64,000 bases of DNA from Caldilineaceae bacterium (GCA_019637645.1 JAHBVH010000031.1:27761-91760), one strand, 5' to 3'; counted from the stretch's first letter, positions 18,972 to 29,940 are shown. The notes: generated from the sequence alone by a model not told the origin. Made by a program: numbers and translations.

Positions 18972-20222
18972 CTAGGGCTGTGCTGCCAGTTGGACCAACT
19001 GCTCGGCAATGGCCTGGGCGGCTTGGGGCTTGGCTAGCTTTGCCAAAGCCATTTCCATCCGCTGGCGGCGAGTCCGATCTTGGATAAGTTCCAGCAGCGT
19101 AGGCGCAAGCTGTTGGGCTAAGGTGTGATCGTCCAGTAACACGGCCCCCCCATGCTCTACCAAATACTCTGCATTTTGGCGTTGATTCACGCCTGGGTGG
19201 GGTACGAGCACTGCAGGCAGGCGAGCCACGGGAAATTCGCCAAGCGTGCTAGCCCCGGCGCGGGCCACGGTTAGATCCGCAGCGGCTAAAGCAAGCGTCA
19301 TCTCTTCGTGCAAGTAGGCCACGGGATGATAGCGTTGCCACTGCTCAGTCGGTACTGGTGACTGCTGTAACTTGCTTTGCCATGTTTGCCAATCCCGCTC
19401 GCCCACCACATGGAGCACATGGGCATGCGGCAAGATCTGGGGCAAGGCTGTCCAAAGCGCCTCATTGATGTTGCGTGAACCCTGACTACCGCCCCAAACC
19501 ATAACAAGCGGGAAGTTGTCATCCGTGCAGAGCGGACGCTGTAACTGGGTGGCTAATTGACAACGCGCCGCCCGCCGCGCGGCCACCTGTTTACGCACAT
19601 CGGCTACTTCATCCCCGGCTACTTCATCCCCAGCCAGTTCGACCAACTCCTGGCGCACTGGGTAGCCGGTGACGACCGCTTTGCCTGTTGGATAGATCCC
19701 GCCAAAATAACGGGCTGCTTCGGGATAGCTCACTGCCACTCGGTCCGCAAAACGACTCAGCAACCGAATCGCCCAACCCGGCACCATATCCGGCAGATAG
19801 ATCAAAACAGGGATATGCTGCCATCGGCAGGCCATCACCACGGGCGCACAGACATACCCACCCGTTGCCAAACAAACATCTGGTTGAAAGTCGCGGAGGA
19901 TGGCTAGACTATCTTGCCATCCCTTGAGCATTTTGCTCGTACTCCGTATAATGGTCGCGGGATCTTTGCCACGTAATTGACCGGTGGCAATGCCCCGGTA
20001 GGGCAACCCGGCATGCTCTACTAGCCCTTTTTCCATGCCTGTACTCGCGCCTACCCACAGCAGTGCTGCCGCATCATCACTTGCGTACGGTGCGACGCCG
20101 GGTACTGCCAGTACTGCTGGTGGTGCTATTGCTACTTTTGCGACGGTTGGTAGCTGGGCGACGACTGCTAGCGCCGGATAGACGTGGCCACCGGTCCCGC
20201 CACCCGAAATCAAAATGCGCAT
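18972..20222 (-). CDS. murG: UDP-GlcNAc:lipid I GlcNAc transferase MurG
   Basis: A 416-residue GT28 glycosyltransferase that makes lipid II. Motifs are MRILISGGGTGGHVYPALAV at the start, YRGIATGQLRGKD, VCLATGGYVCAPVV, VVTGYPVRQEL, WGGSQGSRNINEA and ARAGASTLGEF. After LAVVAQL an extra Ala/Pro/Val-rich stretch of about 25 residues precedes the usual WVG strand. That stretch is encoded in the 146-base overlap with ftsW. The ATG at 20222 was chosen because the conserved N-terminus begins there. Confidence 0.93.
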   Translation of the reverse strand: MRILISGGGTGGHVYPALAVVAQLPTVAKVAIAPPAVLAVPGVAPYASDDAAALLWVGASTGMEKGLVEHAGLPYRGIATGQLRGKDPATIIRSTSKMLKGWQDSLAILRDFQPDVCLATGGYVCAPVVMACRWQHIPVLIYLPDMVPGWAIRLLSRFADRVAVSYPEAARYFGGIYPTGKAVVTGYPVRQELVELAGDEVAGDEVADVRKQVAARRAARCQLATQLQRPLCTDDNFPLVMVWGGSQGSRNINEALWTALPQILPHAHVLHVVGERDWQTWQSKLQQSPVPTEQWQRYHPVAYLHEEMTLALAAADLTVARAGASTLGEFPVARLPAVLVPHPGVNQRQNAEYLVEHGGAVLLDDHTLAQQLAPTLLELIQDRTRRQRMEMALAKLAKPQAAQAIAEQLVQLAAQP

Positions 20223-21474
20223 AAGGCTGTTTTCCTGTTCCCGTTGGGGCTGCGGCGATTGCTGCACTTTTGCTGGCTGCTCTGCCTGTGCTGGTGGCCT
20301 CGGCATGGCGACTAATGTTGAGTAAGATGCCAATCGCGGCCAAGGCGGTGACCAAGGAACTGCCACCATAGCTAATAAAGGGCAAGGTTACACCGGTGGG
20401 GGGGGCCGCTGCCACAATGACGGCCATGTTCAAAAGGGCCTGCAATGTGAGCGAGGCGGTGATGCCCGTTGCCAACAACATGCCAAAATTATCTGGTGCC
20501 CGCAACGCTGTACGTAGCCCAAAGTAGGCCAGCATCGCAAATAAGAAAATGACAAGCAAGGCCCCTAAGAGGCCCATTTCCTCGCCGATCACGGCAAAAA
20601 TATTATCACTCCAAACGACCGGCAGATAGCCAGGAATTTTGGCCTGACTATTCCCAAGCCCTTGCCCAAAGAGCCCGCCACGAATCAGCGCTTCAACCGC
20701 CCGCTGGACTTGATACTCATCGCTTTGCATGGGATTCCATAGCGATGCCATGTACTTGGCTACGCGGTCGTGGGCATAGGTGCTGTAGCGAATCACCAGC
20801 CAAAAGGTCGCCGCACCACCCGCCGCTACAACCAAAAGCTGCTTCATCTCTGCGCCCGCAATAAAGAACATGACCGAAGCGGTTGCCACGATCAAAATGG
20901 CGGTACTAATGTTGGGCTGGGCGACAATCAAAACCGCAATGGCTCCCATCAACACGCTGAAGGGTAGCAAGCCGACACGCACATCGCGGATCCGCTCGCC
21001 CTTGCTGGCGAGCCAGGCACTTACATACATGACAATGATGATCTTGGCTGGCTCGCTTGGTTGAACGCTACCGCCCAAAAAGGTACGAGTGGCATTGAAC
21101 CGTTCACTGCCCACCGCAATGACGGCCATGAGGGCTAACAGCGCAATGGCCATGAGCACGACGCTCCAGCGCTCCCAAATCGGATAGGGAATGTTGGCCA
21201 CAACGACCATGGTAACCAGCCCGATCCCACCCCAGATGAGCTGACGCACCACATAGAAATAGGGGTCTTCATAGTCGGCATAGCCCCAGGCAAAGCTGGC
21301 GCTGAGCACCATGACCATGCCCAAGCCGAAGAGAACCATGACGATGGACAGCAGGCCCCAATCATAGGTCCGACTAACGGTCGGTATTTGATTTTTTGTT
21401 GTCGTCATCACCGGTTGGCTCGTTGTCATTTCTACCGTTGTTATTTCCACAAAAGTGCGGTTTGCAAACCACAC
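20077..21474 (-). CDS. ftsW: Lipid II polymerase FtsW (SEDS family)
   Basis: A 465-residue multi-pass protein of the SEDS family. It has YDWGLLSIVMVLFGLGMVMVLSAS, LGGSVQPSEPAKI, QSDEYQVQRAVEALIRGGLFGQGLG and a PPTGVTLPFISYGGSSL motif near the end. SEDS proteins polymerise glycan strands at the septum. After the last membrane helix comes an unusual Ser/Thr/Arg-rich tail of about 85 residues; the last part overlaps murG in another frame. The start is a GTG directly after the murD stop; ATG codons at 21429 and 21408 are alternatives. Confidence 0.9.
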   Translation of the reverse strand: MWFANRTFVEITTVEMTTSQPVMTTTKNQIPTVSRTYDWGLLSIVMVLFGLGMVMVLSASFAWGYADYEDPYFYVVRQLIWGGIGLVTMVVVANIPYPIWERWSVVLMAIALLALMAVIAVGSERFNATRTFLGGSVQPSEPAKIIIVMYVSAWLASKGERIRDVRVGLLPFSVLMGAIAVLIVAQPNISTAILIVATASVMFFIAGAEMKQLLVVAAGGAATFWLVIRYSTYAHDRVAKYMASLWNPMQSDEYQVQRAVEALIRGGLFGQGLGNSQAKIPGYLPVVWSDNIFAVIGEEMGLLGALLVIFLFAMLAYFGLRTALRAPDNFGMLLATGITASLTLQALLNMAVIVAAAPPTGVTLPFISYGGSSLVTALAAIGILLNISRHAEATSTGRAASKSAAIAAAPTGTGKQPYAHFDFGWRDRWPRLSGASSRRPATNRRKSSNSTTSSTGSTRRRTVRK

Positions 21475-23151
21475 CTACTCGACTGGACTTTCATTGATCG
21501 GACTGGCTTCGCTCGGATCAAGGGGCAGCGTTGGCTGGGCGGTCGTCCAGCTTGCCACCAAGCGGCGAAAGTGTTCGCCGCGCTCTTCAAAATCGCGATA
21601 GGCATCGTAGCTAGTGCCGCCAGGGGAAAGCAAGACAACCGTGGGCAAAGCTGGGTGGCTATGTTCACCCTGGCCATTGAGATCGATTTTGGTTGTCGCT
21701 GGTGTTAAACCCGCTACTCGTGCGGCTAAGGCGACGGCTTCATCCAACCGTTGTACGAAAGCGCAATTCGGTGCGCGCCGCTTGGTATATTGGGCGCGCT
21801 CTTGGATCTTTTCAATGATCATGCTTCCGGCATGGCCAAAGCCAATGACATAATTGACGCGGCCAATGACCTCATCGGCGAAGCTATCCCATGGTAAGTT
21901 CTTATCTTTGCCCCCTGCGAGCAAGATCAAGGTCTGCTCTCCAGCAGTAAAAGAACGCAAGGCTGCCATCGCGCGCTCGGGGGCCGTGGCAATACTATCG
22001 TTGATCCAAGTCACCTGTTGTTCGCTGGTGACAATCTCCAACCGGTGGCGCACGCCCCGGAAGGTCGTTGCTACGCTGCGCATGGCGGCTGGCTCTGCCC
22101 CCACCGCACCGCTGATCACTGCTGCCGCCAGCAGATTGCTAATGTTGTGCTCGCCCCGGAGTAATACTGCGCTCCTTGGGCAAAGGGGCTGGCCCGCATA
22201 AACAAGTTGCTGATCGGCCAACCAAGCGCCCGTTGATAAGAGCTGTTGTCGGCTAAAGGGAATCGTCTGGATGCCCCATGCCTGCAACTTATTTTGCATG
22301 GTTGTCAGTAATTCGTCTAGGTGCCAAGCTGCAGGCAAAGCGTGGTTTGGCAGTGTTTGCTCGCCACCATAAAGGCGCTGGCAGACAGGATCGTCGGCAC
22401 TGATCACTACTTGTGCGTTGGCGGGCAAATGGCGCAAGAGATTCAACTTGGCATTGGCATAGGCCGCCATGTCGGGGTGTCGGTCTAAGTGATTGGGGGT
22501 AATATTGAGAATCGCGGCGACATCGGGACCAATGTTGCTGAGCTCCCCCCAAGCAATTTGTGGATCAAAGAGTTCGAGCTGAAAACTACTCAACTCTAGA
22601 ACGATCGGCTCCCCAGGTTGGATCGTGTCGAGCCGGTCGAGTAAGGGCGTGCCTATATTCCCACCAACATGGACGCTCTTTCCGTAGGCTTGCTCACGGG
22701 TGCTACTATTGGTTGCTTGTGTGGCTTGCAGCATCAGCCCCACGAGCGTTGTCGTGGTCGTTTTGCCACTACTCCCCGTGAGCGCAATGAGTGGACCTAA
22801 CCCACGGCTGCGCGCTAACTGAAAGGTGAGCAAGCTATCGTTACTCAACGGAATGCCGCGGGCGATGGCCGTTTGCACCAATTCAAGTTGCGGGGGGACA
22901 CCACCGCTTAGACAGAGCAGATCACAGCCATCAAGCAGGGATAAAGGATGCGCACCTAGCACTAATTCAACCGGTAGTTGACCAAGTTGGGTGAGCTCCT
23001 GCGTTAGCTTGGTGGCGGGGGCCGCGTCGCTGATCACCGTCTGTGCACCCGCTTGTACAAAAAAGCGAGCCAAGGCTAGCCCTTGGCGAGCCAAGCCCAG
23101 GATCACTACTTTGCGATTTGTAAAATCAAAGGCACTGCCTTCGCTTGCCAT
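21475..23151 (-). CDS. murD: UDP-N-acetylmuramoylalanine--D-glutamate ligase
   Basis: A 558-residue Mur ligase adding D-glutamate. It has [17 protein letters not shown] at the N-terminus, [18 protein letters not shown] for [29 protein letters not shown] and [16 protein letters not shown]. It is roughly 100 residues longer than usual, with extra loops around residues 150 and 455. The ATG at 23151 has a GGAG site six bases upstream; a GTG at 23181 overlapping the mraY stop is the alternative. Confidence 0.94.
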   Translation of the reverse strand: MASEGSAFDFTNRKVVILGLARQGLALARFFVQAGAQTVISDAAPATKLTQELTQLGQLPVELVLGAHPLSLLDGCDLLCLSGGVPPQLELVQTAIARGIPLSNDSLLTFQLARSRGLGPLIALTGSSGKTTTTTLVGLMLQATQATNSSTREQAYGKSVHVGGNIGTPLLDRLDTIQPGEPIVLELSSFQLELFDPQIAWGELSNIGPDVAAILNITPNHLDRHPDMAAYANAKLNLLRHLPANAQVVISADDPVCQRLYGGEQTLPNHALPAAWHLDELLTTMQNKLQAWGIQTIPFSRQQLLSTGAWLADQQLVYAGQPLCPRSAVLLRGEHNISNLLAAAVISGAVGAEPAAMRSVATTFRGVRHRLEIVTSEQQVTWINDSIATAPERAMAALRSFTAGEQTLILLAGGKDKNLPWDSFADEVIGRVNYVIGFGHAGSMIIEKIQERAQYTKRRAPNCAFVQRLDEAVALAARVAGLTPATTKIDLNGQGEHSHPALPTVVLLSPGGTSYDAYRDFEERGEHFRRLVASWTTAQPTLPLDPSEASPINESPVE

Positions 23152-23180
23152 GCCAAACTCCGCACTCTGTTGCGTTATCA

Positions 23181-24365
23181 CTACACCAGCGCCAAGGCTA
23201 CCCCTAACATTCCACTGAGTACACTAATCAGCCAGAAGCGTTCTTTGACCTGCATTTCGCTCCAGCCCAAAAGTTCAAAGTGGTAGTGCAAGGGGGCCAT
23301 TTTAAAGACACGGCGACCTTCGCCATATTTAATCCGTGTCCATTTAAAGTAATACCGTTGGATCAGCACGCTGCCCGCTTCGGCCACAAAGATTGAGCCG
23401 ATAATCGGTAACAGCAGCCACTGGCCAGTCATCACCCCAACGAGGCCCAAGGTCGCGCCAAGCGCCAAACTGCCCGTATCACCCATAAACATCTGGGCCG
23501 GGTGCGCATTGTACCAGAGAAACGCTAGTAGAGCGCCGACAATGGTGAAACAAAAGGCCATGAGATAGGTCTGATTTTGCAGATAGGCGATCACCCCATA
23601 GCTGGCAAAGGCGATGCTGCTAATACTCCCGGCCAAGCTATCCAGCCCATCGGTAAAGTTCACGGCGTTGCTAAAGCTGACCAGGATAAAGATCGTTATG
23701 GGAATGATGAACGGCCCAACCCGATAGAAGCCATTATGGGGGCCATATAAGCCTGGAATACCGATATAATCCCAGTGGGGCGGCCCATAATAGAGAATCA
23801 AGGCAAGTACGGTTGCAAAGAGCAGTTGGAAGGTGCTCTTCATCCGCTCGCTCATTCCTTCCCCGCGGCCCCGAATGCCCTTGATCCCTTGCCAGTCGTC
23901 AATGCCCCCCAGCACCGCATGGGAGCCAAGACAAAAGAAGAGAATCAGCGTGCTTTGGCCGATGGCATCGAGCCCCCACAAGTTTGCGATGTTGAGGACG
24001 CCAGTGATCAACAGGACCGGGACCACAATTAAAATGCCGCCCATGGTGGGCGTCCCGGTTTTGGTCTGGCGGCTACCAGGCTCTTCCACCCGAATCTGCT
24101 TCCCAATCCCCCAGCGTTTTAGCAGCGTGATCAGGGGGCTGCCCCAAAAAACCGCGATAAAAAAGCTAACAGTGCCCAGGGTGAGTGCATATGCCATAGA
24201 GGACTCCATGAAATCTTCAAGCAATTTGGATGAGACTAGGCAGATCACCAATAGGGCTAGTAGGCGCAGGATATGCGGAAAAAGCCGCTGGGGCGGACCA
24301 TCTCCTCCGCTGGCTCGTTCTCGACGGCGCAAGGGCAATGCTAGTAGCTGAAGCGGTATTCTCAT
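23181..24365 (-). CDS. mraY: Phospho-N-acetylmuramoyl-pentapeptide transferase
   Basis: A polytopic membrane enzyme making lipid I. Motifs are [64 protein letters not shown] and the C-terminal [13 protein letters not shown]. The ATG at 24365 overlaps the murF stop (ATGA) and gives 394 residues, adding an extra hydrophobic helix at the front. An ATG at 24197 has a better ribosome site (GGAG, six bases) and gives the usual 338 residues. The start is therefore open. Confidence 0.93.
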   Translation of the reverse strand: MRIPLQLLALPLRRRERASGGDGPPQRLFPHILRLLALLVICLVSSKLLEDFMESSMAYALTLGTVSFFIAVFWGSPLITLLKRWGIGKQIRVEEPGSRQTKTGTPTMGGILIVVPVLLITGVLNIANLWGLDAIGQSTLILFFCLGSHAVLGGIDDWQGIKGIRGRGEGMSERMKSTFQLLFATVLALILYYGPPHWDYIGIPGLYGPHNGFYRVGPFIIPITIFILVSFSNAVNFTDGLDSLAGSISSIAFASYGVIAYLQNQTYLMAFCFTIVGALLAFLWYNAHPAQMFMGDTGSLALGATLGLVGVMTGQWLLLPIIGSIFVAEAGSVLIQRYYFKWTRIKYGEGRRVFKMAPLHYHFELLGWSEMQVKERFWLISVLSGMLGVALALV

Positions 24366-25900
24366 TTCGCAGGTTGCCTTTCTCCCGTTGCAATAATTTC
24401 GGTCACAATGACATCCATACCTACGGCTCGACTGCCTTTCACCAAGACAATATCATCCTGGCGTAGCTCTGTCTTCAATAATTCAATGGCCTCTTCGTGG
24501 GTCGGCAGTTGGCGTACTTGCTCGCGCGCAAAGCCAATCTTGAGCGCTTCATCGCCGATCGCATGGCCCAAATCCCCTACGGTCACGAGTAGATCGACAA
24601 CATCGACCGCCCGTCGCCCAACGAGTTGGTGCCCTTCATCGGTAAAGGGCCCTAGCTCTAACATGTCTCCCAAAACGGCGACCCGTCGTCCGTGCTGGGC
24701 CGGTTCGAGATCGGCCAACAAATTCAGAGCCGCAATCGTGCTGGCCGGGCTGGCGTTATACGTATCGTCGATCACGGTGCTGCCATTAATGCCGGGAACA
24801 ACCACCAACCGAATCTGGCCCGGTACACTCTGGAGGCCGACCATGATCTCTTCCCAGCTGAGATTTTCTACTAGCCCAACCGCCGCCGCACGCAGCGCGG
24901 TGTGAACGCTGTGACGGCCAAGCAGCGGCACCCGTGCATGCAGCGATTCGACCTGGTTGCTGCCCGGCAACCGATGGTGGAACCGAAAACGCAGGCCCTC
25001 TAGGCCAGCTCCGACAATCTGGTCCGCCCACAGATCGGCCTCGGGGGTTAAGCCATAGCGGAAAACTTGAGCTTTGGTCCGCTGCGCCAGGGTGCGTACC
25101 CGTTCATCGTCCCAGTTGAGGATCGCCACCCCACCATCTTCGGCGGTGGGCAGGGCCTCGACAAGCTCGGCTTTGGCTTGTACGATGCGCTCCATGGTGC
25201 CCAGCCGTTCTAAATGGCTAGGGCCGATATTGGTGACAACTCCCACATGGGGCCGCGCCAGTGTACAGAGGGTGCGGATCTCGCCAATATCATACATCCC
25301 CATCTCTAAAACGGCGCGTTCATGTTGGAGGCCAAGCCCTAACAGTGTAAAGGGGAGGCCCTGTTCGCTGTTCAAACTACCGCGGTTATGCAGCAGGGTA
25401 TATCCCTGTTGCAGCACCGCGGCGGCCAACTCTTTGGTGCTCGTCTTGCCGACACTCCCTGTTACGCCAACCACACGTAGCGTTGGGTTGCTGCGATGTA
25501 ACCGTTGAAACGCCCCTACTTTTTGCAGCGCCGCGGTGGTCTCATCCACAACATAGGCCAAGGGGATATGGGGTTGGTAGTCGGCAGGTAACGTAACGCT
25601 CAATTCCCAGCGGCCAATGGTGCAATCGATGAGAACCGCGCCACCCGCGCGTGCTTGGTCACGCCCCTGCTCCCCGCAGATGATGGCTTGGGCACCGCGC
25701 CGTAGGGCATCCCCAATAAAGAAGTGACCGTCGGTGTGTCGTCCCGAAAAGGCAACAAAGAGATCGCCGAGCGTTGTGTCGCGATTGTCCAAAACTGCAT
25801 GTTGAATCGGCTTGGCTGACAAGGCGAGCGGTGGTGTCTGCCCAGTCAAGGCTTGCCAAAGCGTATGTTGTGTAATCTGAGTGGCAATCACTGGCCGCAT
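24362..25900 (-). CDS. murF: UDP-MurNAc-tripeptide--D-alanyl-D-alanine ligase
   Basis: A 512-residue Mur ligase adding D-Ala-D-Ala. It shows [24 protein letters not shown] at the N-terminal domain (split for reading), [16 protein letters not shown] for [30 protein letters not shown] and [17 protein letters not shown]. murE is not found in this window, so the lysine or DAP ligase must lie elsewhere. It is translationally coupled to mraY by ATGA and starts four bases after ftsI ends. Confidence 0.95.
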   Translation of the reverse strand: MRPVIATQITQHTLWQALTGQTPPLALSAKPIQHAVLDNRDTTLGDLFVAFSGRHTDGHFFIGDALRRGAQAIICGEQGRDQARAGGAVLIDCTIGRWELSVTLPADYQPHIPLAYVVDETTAALQKVGAFQRLHRSNPTLRVVGVTGSVGKTSTKELAAAVLQQGYTLLHNRGSLNSEQGLPFTLLGLGLQHERAVLEMGMYDIGEIRTLCTLARPHVGVVTNIGPSHLERLGTMERIVQAKAELVEALPTAEDGGVAILNWDDERVRTLAQRTKAQVFRYGLTPEADLWADQIVGAGLEGLRFRFHHRLPGSNQVESLHARVPLLGRHSVHTALRAAAVGLVENLSWEEIMVGLQSVPGQIRLVVVPGINGSTVIDDTYNASPASTIAALNLLADLEPAQHGRRVAVLGDMLELGPFTDEGHQLVGRRAVDVVDLLVTVGDLGHAIGDEALKIGFAREQVRQLPTHEEAIELLKTELRQDDIVLVKGSRAVGMDVIVTEIIATGERQPAK

Positions 25901-25903
25901 AAA

Positions 25904-27859
25904 TTACTCCGAAGCGGGAACAGAAAGTTCATTGGGCAGCTCACCATCGACACGATTGTCACTGACTGTAGTGTCGTCGCCGGTGGTACTGCTGGCCGTT
26001 GGATCGAGGCTAGTTGCCCCATGGGCCACTTGGTTGCGGATATCATCCGGCGGGATGTTGAGATAGTCAAAGAGTCGACGTGATATTTGTGCAAAGACGG
26101 GTGCTGCTGTATAGGCCGCCCACTGGCTAATGGCCGGGTCCGGTTGATCGAGTTTGACCAAGAGGACAAACTTGGGGTCGTCCGCCGGGGCAAAGCCAAC
26201 AAAGGTAACAATGGTGGCATCTTTCAAATAGCCACTCACATCTGGAATCTGCGCTGTACCACTTTTCCCGGCAATTCGATAGCCGGGAACACGCGCCGCC
26301 GAGTTACCTGTGTTGACCGTCTCCACCATCATTTCGGTCATCGCGTGGGCGGTTTCGGGCCGAATGGCACGGCCTAGGATCTCCGGCTGGGTATAGAGTA
26401 CGGCATTATCCTCGCTGCGGGCCTGCACAATGTAGGGCCGCATGAGCACCCCACCATTGGCAATGGCCGCCGTGGCATTGATCATTTGGAGCGGCGTCAC
26501 GGCCAACCCTTGCCCAAAGCTGTTGGTGCCCAAGTCCGAGAGGCTCCACATCTCATGGCCTGGTGTTTTGAGCAGGCCAGGGAGTTCACCCGCCAGATCG
26601 ATGCCGGTGCGTTCGCCAAAGCCAAAGCGCCGCACATATTGGTAGAAGCGATCCCGCCCCACCCGCTCGGCGACTTGGGCTGTAATGACATTAAGCGAGC
26701 GTGCTAGGGCCTGTGTCACATCGACCTGCCCATTGGCCCGTCGGTCACTGTTGTAGATCGAGCGTTCCCCAATGATAATGTAACCGCTGTCGGTCATGAC
26801 GGTAGTCGGGGTAATGACGCCCGTATCCAGACCAGCAGCCATGGTGACAATCTTAAAGACCGAGCCCGGCTCATAGATGGCACTAATGGATACGTTGGCA
26901 AAGCGGGCATAATCAGCTTGGCTCGCCGCGCGTTGGTTCGGATCATAATCTGGCCAGTTGGCCATGCCCAAGATCGCGCCGCTTTGCGGTTCCATCACAA
27001 TAATCGTGCCACTTTGCGCCCGATATTTGGCGATGCCACTTCGCAACTCTTCCTCAATGATCCACTGAATGCTGCGATCAATGGTCAGAATGAGATCTTT
27101 GCCAACAATAGAGGGCAAGTAGCGACGCGCCTGGTTGGGTAAGGTGTCAAAGGTCGCGGCGGTCCGCTCCAAAAGCCCAACACCGCGTTCATTGAGAAAC
27201 GCGTTGTAGTACTCTTCTAGGCCGTAAACACCAGCCCGGTTGGCTTGAATAAAGCCGAGAATATGGCTTGCCAAGGCATTCTGAGGGTGAAAGCGAACCG
27301 GCGTTGGGCGGATGGTAATGTAGCGCAGCGGCGACCGCTGATTTTCCGCCACCGCTTGGGCCTGCATGGCTCGGACCCGGTTGCTCGTTTCGACGTCGAG
27401 CGGCTCGCCCAATTCTGCGTAACGCCCCTGGGCATAGGTGTTCAATGTTTGGAGGGTTTGGAGCATTGGGAGTCCAGCAATCTCTTGTAGGCGCTGGGCT
27501 ACTTCTTGGCGTGCTTGTTCGGTTTTGATCTCATTGGGCGTCGCAATTACTTGGTATAGGATCCGATCGCTAGCCAACAACTCGCCGCCGCGGTCGACAA
27601 TCGAACCGCGGACGGGCAATGTAAATTGAGTCGCATCATAGGCTGGCTGTTGTCCAAATTGGAAGAGTTGATAGACAACCAACCGCGCTAAGACTAAACT
27701 CGTCAGGAGCAAAAAGAGACAGGCCAACAACCAAAAACGCCAAGCTCGGCGCTTTTGGTTCTCTTCGACTGCCTCCCCATTGCTCTGCGGTTCCGCTGTG
27801 ACCAAGCTGGATGTGGCAATGGTACGGTTTTCTGGGAACAGAGACGCCATAACCCTCAC
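25904..27859 (-). CDS. ftsI: Peptidoglycan transpeptidase FtsI/PBP (class B)
   Basis: A 651-residue class B penicillin-binding protein. A single membrane anchor lies at about residues 40-62 (FWLLACLFLLLTSLVLARLVV). The dimerisation domain begins with RGSIVDRGGELLA. The transpeptidase motifs are SVFK (S333, K336), SLN in ARSLNVITAQ and KSGTAQIP. It cross-links septal peptidoglycan together with FtsW. There is no PASTA domain; the C-terminal 40 residues are Ser/Thr/Asp rich. The GTG at 27859 overlaps the ftsL-like stop; an ATG three codons later is the alternative. Confidence 0.94.
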   Translation of the reverse strand: MRVMASLFPENRTIATSSLVTAEPQSNGEAVEENQKRRAWRFWLLACLFLLLTSLVLARLVVYQLFQFGQQPAYDATQFTLPVRGSIVDRGGELLASDRILYQVIATPNEIKTEQARQEVAQRLQEIAGLPMLQTLQTLNTYAQGRYAELGEPLDVETSNRVRAMQAQAVAENQRSPLRYITIRPTPVRFHPQNALASHILGFIQANRAGVYGLEEYYNAFLNERGVGLLERTAATFDTLPNQARRYLPSIVGKDLILTIDRSIQWIIEEELRSGIAKYRAQSGTIIVMEPQSGAILGMANWPDYDPNQRAASQADYARFANVSISAIYEPGSVFKIVTMAAGLDTGVITPTTVMTDSGYIIIGERSIYNSDRRANGQVDVTQALARSLNVITAQVAERVGRDRFYQYVRRFGFGERTGIDLAGELPGLLKTPGHEMWSLSDLGTNSFGQGLAVTPLQMINATAAIANGGVLMRPYIVQARSEDNAVLYTQPEILGRAIRPETAHAMTEMMVETVNTGNSAARVPGYRIAGKSGTAQIPDVSGYLKDATIVTFVGFAPADDPKFVLLVKLDQPDPAISQWAAYTAAPVFAQISRRLFDYLNIPPDDIRNQVAHGATSLDPTASSTTGDDTTVSDNRVDGELPNELSVPASE

Positions 27860-28299
27860 TCGCCTGACTGGGCAATTGCGCCATTCGTTGCGGCTGCTAA
27901 GGTGTTGCTTGGGATGACAACATATTCACGTTGTAAGGAGGGTTGATAACCCAATGCAATCGCCCGTTCGTGTACTTTGTTCAGCTCGGTTTCCTGTGCA
28001 ATCGCCCACACAAGATTGGAGTTTTCCTCTTCGACGGCTAGCTCTGCTGCTTGTAAGCTGGATAACTGCATCTTGTCTTGTAAGATTTGCGTCGAGATTT
28101 GCAAATGCAAGAACATACCAGCACAGATTACCGCAACCCCACACGTAAAGAGCACAAAGGAACGCCAGCTATTTGGGAGCCGCAACGTGTCGCGCAGGAT
28201 ATGCCATTGCTGCGGAAGACGAGCGCGGCGCACCGATGCAGGCCACTCCGAAGTGACCGGTGATGCAATCGAGGAGGTAATTGTTCGATTCTGTAACAT
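27856..28299 (-). CDS. ftsL: FtsL/DivIC-like septum protein
   Basis: A 147-residue bitopic protein. About 50 cytosolic residues precede one membrane helix (FVLFTCGVAVICAGMFLHLQI). A coiled-coil-like stretch follows (LQAAELAVEEENSNLVWAIA). This is the FtsL/DivIC architecture, and the position between rsmH and ftsI is where ftsL belongs. Sequence conservation in this family is low, so the name rests on layout and context. The stop overlaps the ftsI start. The 142-base gap to rsmH shows nothing else. Confidence 0.75.
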   Translation of the reverse strand: MLQNRTITSSIASPVTSEWPASVRRARLPQQWHILRDTLRLPNSWRSFVLFTCGVAVICAGMFLHLQISTQILQDKMQLSSLQAAELAVEEENSNLVWAIAQETELNKVHERAIALGYQPSLQREYVVIPSNTLAAATNGAIAQSGE

Positions 28300-28441
28300 A
28301 AAGGCATCCGTTTGCTACTAAATTGCTTAACACACAAAACCGCCAAGTAGACCAGCCACGGTAGGTAGGATTGGGCGATTGGGCCGAAACTAAGATTGGG
28401 TTGCCTATCCACGAGATATAAATCTCTAGCGATAGCTTCCG

Positions 28442-29404
28442 TTAAATTTTTTCTGCAATACGAAGTTTGGCCGAGCGACTGCGTGGGTTGTGGGTAAGTT
28501 CCGCGTCTGCTGCTGTGATCGGTTTGCGTGTTAAAATCGCTAGTGTTGGCCTCCGTTCATATCCTCCCTGTGGTATCATTTCATCGTGTACATAAGTACT
28601 TGCTTCTTTTTGCATCCACTGCTTGACGATGCGATCTTCCAAGCTGTGAAAAGTCAATACAGCTAGACGACCGCCATGAGCAAGCAGTTCGAGACACTGT
28701 GGTAGTACCTTTTCTAGCTGCTGTAGCTCTTCGTTAACGGCAATGCGCAAGGCTTGAAACGCACGTGTCGCTGGATGGATGCGGTTACCGCGCCGACCGC
28801 CATGGGCCCGTTCGATAGCCTCAGCAAGTTGCGCCGTTGTTTGAAAGGGCCGTTGCTGGACTAAGAAGCGCGCAATGCGCCGACTTTGCCTTTCTTCACC
28901 GTACTGATAAAGAATGTCGGCTAATTCTTTCTCCGGCCAACTGTTGACAATGTCCGCGGCACTCACCCCTTGGTGGGGATCAAAGCGCATGTCCAGCGGC
29001 CCATCCGAACGGAAAGAAAAGCCCCGCTCCGGTGTGTCAAGCTGAAAGCTGCTGACACCTAAATCCAGCAAAATGGCGTCCACGGCGGTAAAACCGTGCT
29101 GCTGGGCAAGGGTGGCTACGTCGCCAAAATTGCCTTGGACCAACCGTAGCCGCTGTTCGGCAATTTCTGCGGAAAACCGCAGCGCAACGCGCCGGATTGC
29201 GGCTGGATCAGCATCTATACCGAGAATTTGACCGGTTGGCGCGCTTTGGGCCAAAAAGGCCGCCGTATGCCCACCCCCGCCAATGGTGCCGTCGATGACG
29301 CGGCTGCCCGCTTGCAACGGTAACCCGGCTAGAATTTCGGCTAGCATAATGGGGATATGGTTGGCGGCGGGCGGATCAACCGCGACATCAGTGGTTACAT
29401 TCAT
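28442..29404 (-). CDS. rsmH: 16S rRNA (cytosine-1402-N4)-methyltransferase RsmH
   Basis: A 320-residue SAM-dependent methyltransferase. It has HIPIMLAEILAGL, DGTIGGGGHTAAFL (SAM loop), GIDADPAAI, DAILLDLGVSSFQLD, RGFSFRSDGPLDMRFD and LTFHSLEDRIVKQW. These are the RsmH (MraW) signatures. It methylates C1402 in the ribosomal P site. The ATG at 29404 is preferred over an in-frame TTG at 29419. It is the second gene of the cluster after mraZ. Confidence 0.96.
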   Translation of the reverse strand: MNVTTDVAVDPPAANHIPIMLAEILAGLPLQAGSRVIDGTIGGGGHTAAFLAQSAPTGQILGIDADPAAIRRVALRFSAEIAEQRLRLVQGNFGDVATLAQQHGFTAVDAILLDLGVSSFQLDTPERGFSFRSDGPLDMRFDPHQGVSAADIVNSWPEKELADILYQYGEERQSRRIARFLVQQRPFQTTAQLAEAIERAHGGRRGNRIHPATRAFQALRIAVNEELQQLEKVLPQCLELLAHGGRLAVLTFHSLEDRIVKQWMQKEASTYVHDEMIPQGGYERRPTLAILTRKPITAADAELTHNPRSRSAKLRIAEKI

Positions 29405-29505
29405 GGTATGAGCATCCAAGCGGTCTGGTTGCTATCACTGCCGTTCTAGGGCGTAGCGAACCGTAGGTTCGCTACCGTGTAGCACGTTGGTGTCGTTCAA
29501 CCGAC

Positions 29506-29940
29506 CTAAATATTCAGCGCTGCAAAAAACTCTTGATCAAATTCACCACTGTTGAGCGGTTGCAAAACTTTTTCGTCCCATAGAGTAGGACGCCAGAGCT
29601 CAATAAATAAATTTACCCCTGCAATAACAACATCATTTTCAATTTGTGCGAATTCGCGTAGACGCTGTGTGACCAAAATGCGCCCTTGGCTGTCGGGGAG
29701 TAAATCTTCGGCCGCACTAAAAAATGCGCGCCGCAACTGTGCAGAACGTGGGTCGGTTAAAGGGAGTGCACTAATTTTGGCCGCAACTTGCTCCCACACG
29801 GTCATGGGATAAATCAGTAAACATCGTTCAGTTGGGCTGCGTGTCACCACAAGTCCAGGGGCAAGTTGGTCGCGAAATTTGGCGGGAATTGTCAGGCGAC
29901 CTTTACTATCCAAGCTGTGAGTGAATTCTCCCAAAAACAT
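29506..29940 (-). CDS. mraZ: Transcriptional regulator MraZ
   Basis: A 144-residue protein with two SpoVT/AbrB-like MraZ repeats: FTHSLDSKGRLTIPAKFR near the start and AEDLLPDSQGRILVTQRLR in the second half. MraZ forms ring oligomers, binds direct repeats upstream of its own operon and represses the dcw cluster. Matching 10-bp repeats lie at 30421-30450. No strong ribosome site precedes the ATG, and about 480 bases separate it from the repeats. Confidence 0.95.
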   Translation of the reverse strand: MFLGEFTHSLDSKGRLTIPAKFRDQLAPGLVVTRSPTERCLLIYPMTVWEQVAAKISALPLTDPRSAQLRRAFFSAAEDLLPDSQGRILVTQRLREFAQIENDVVIAGVNLFIELWRPTLWDEKVLQPLNSGEFDQEFFAALNI

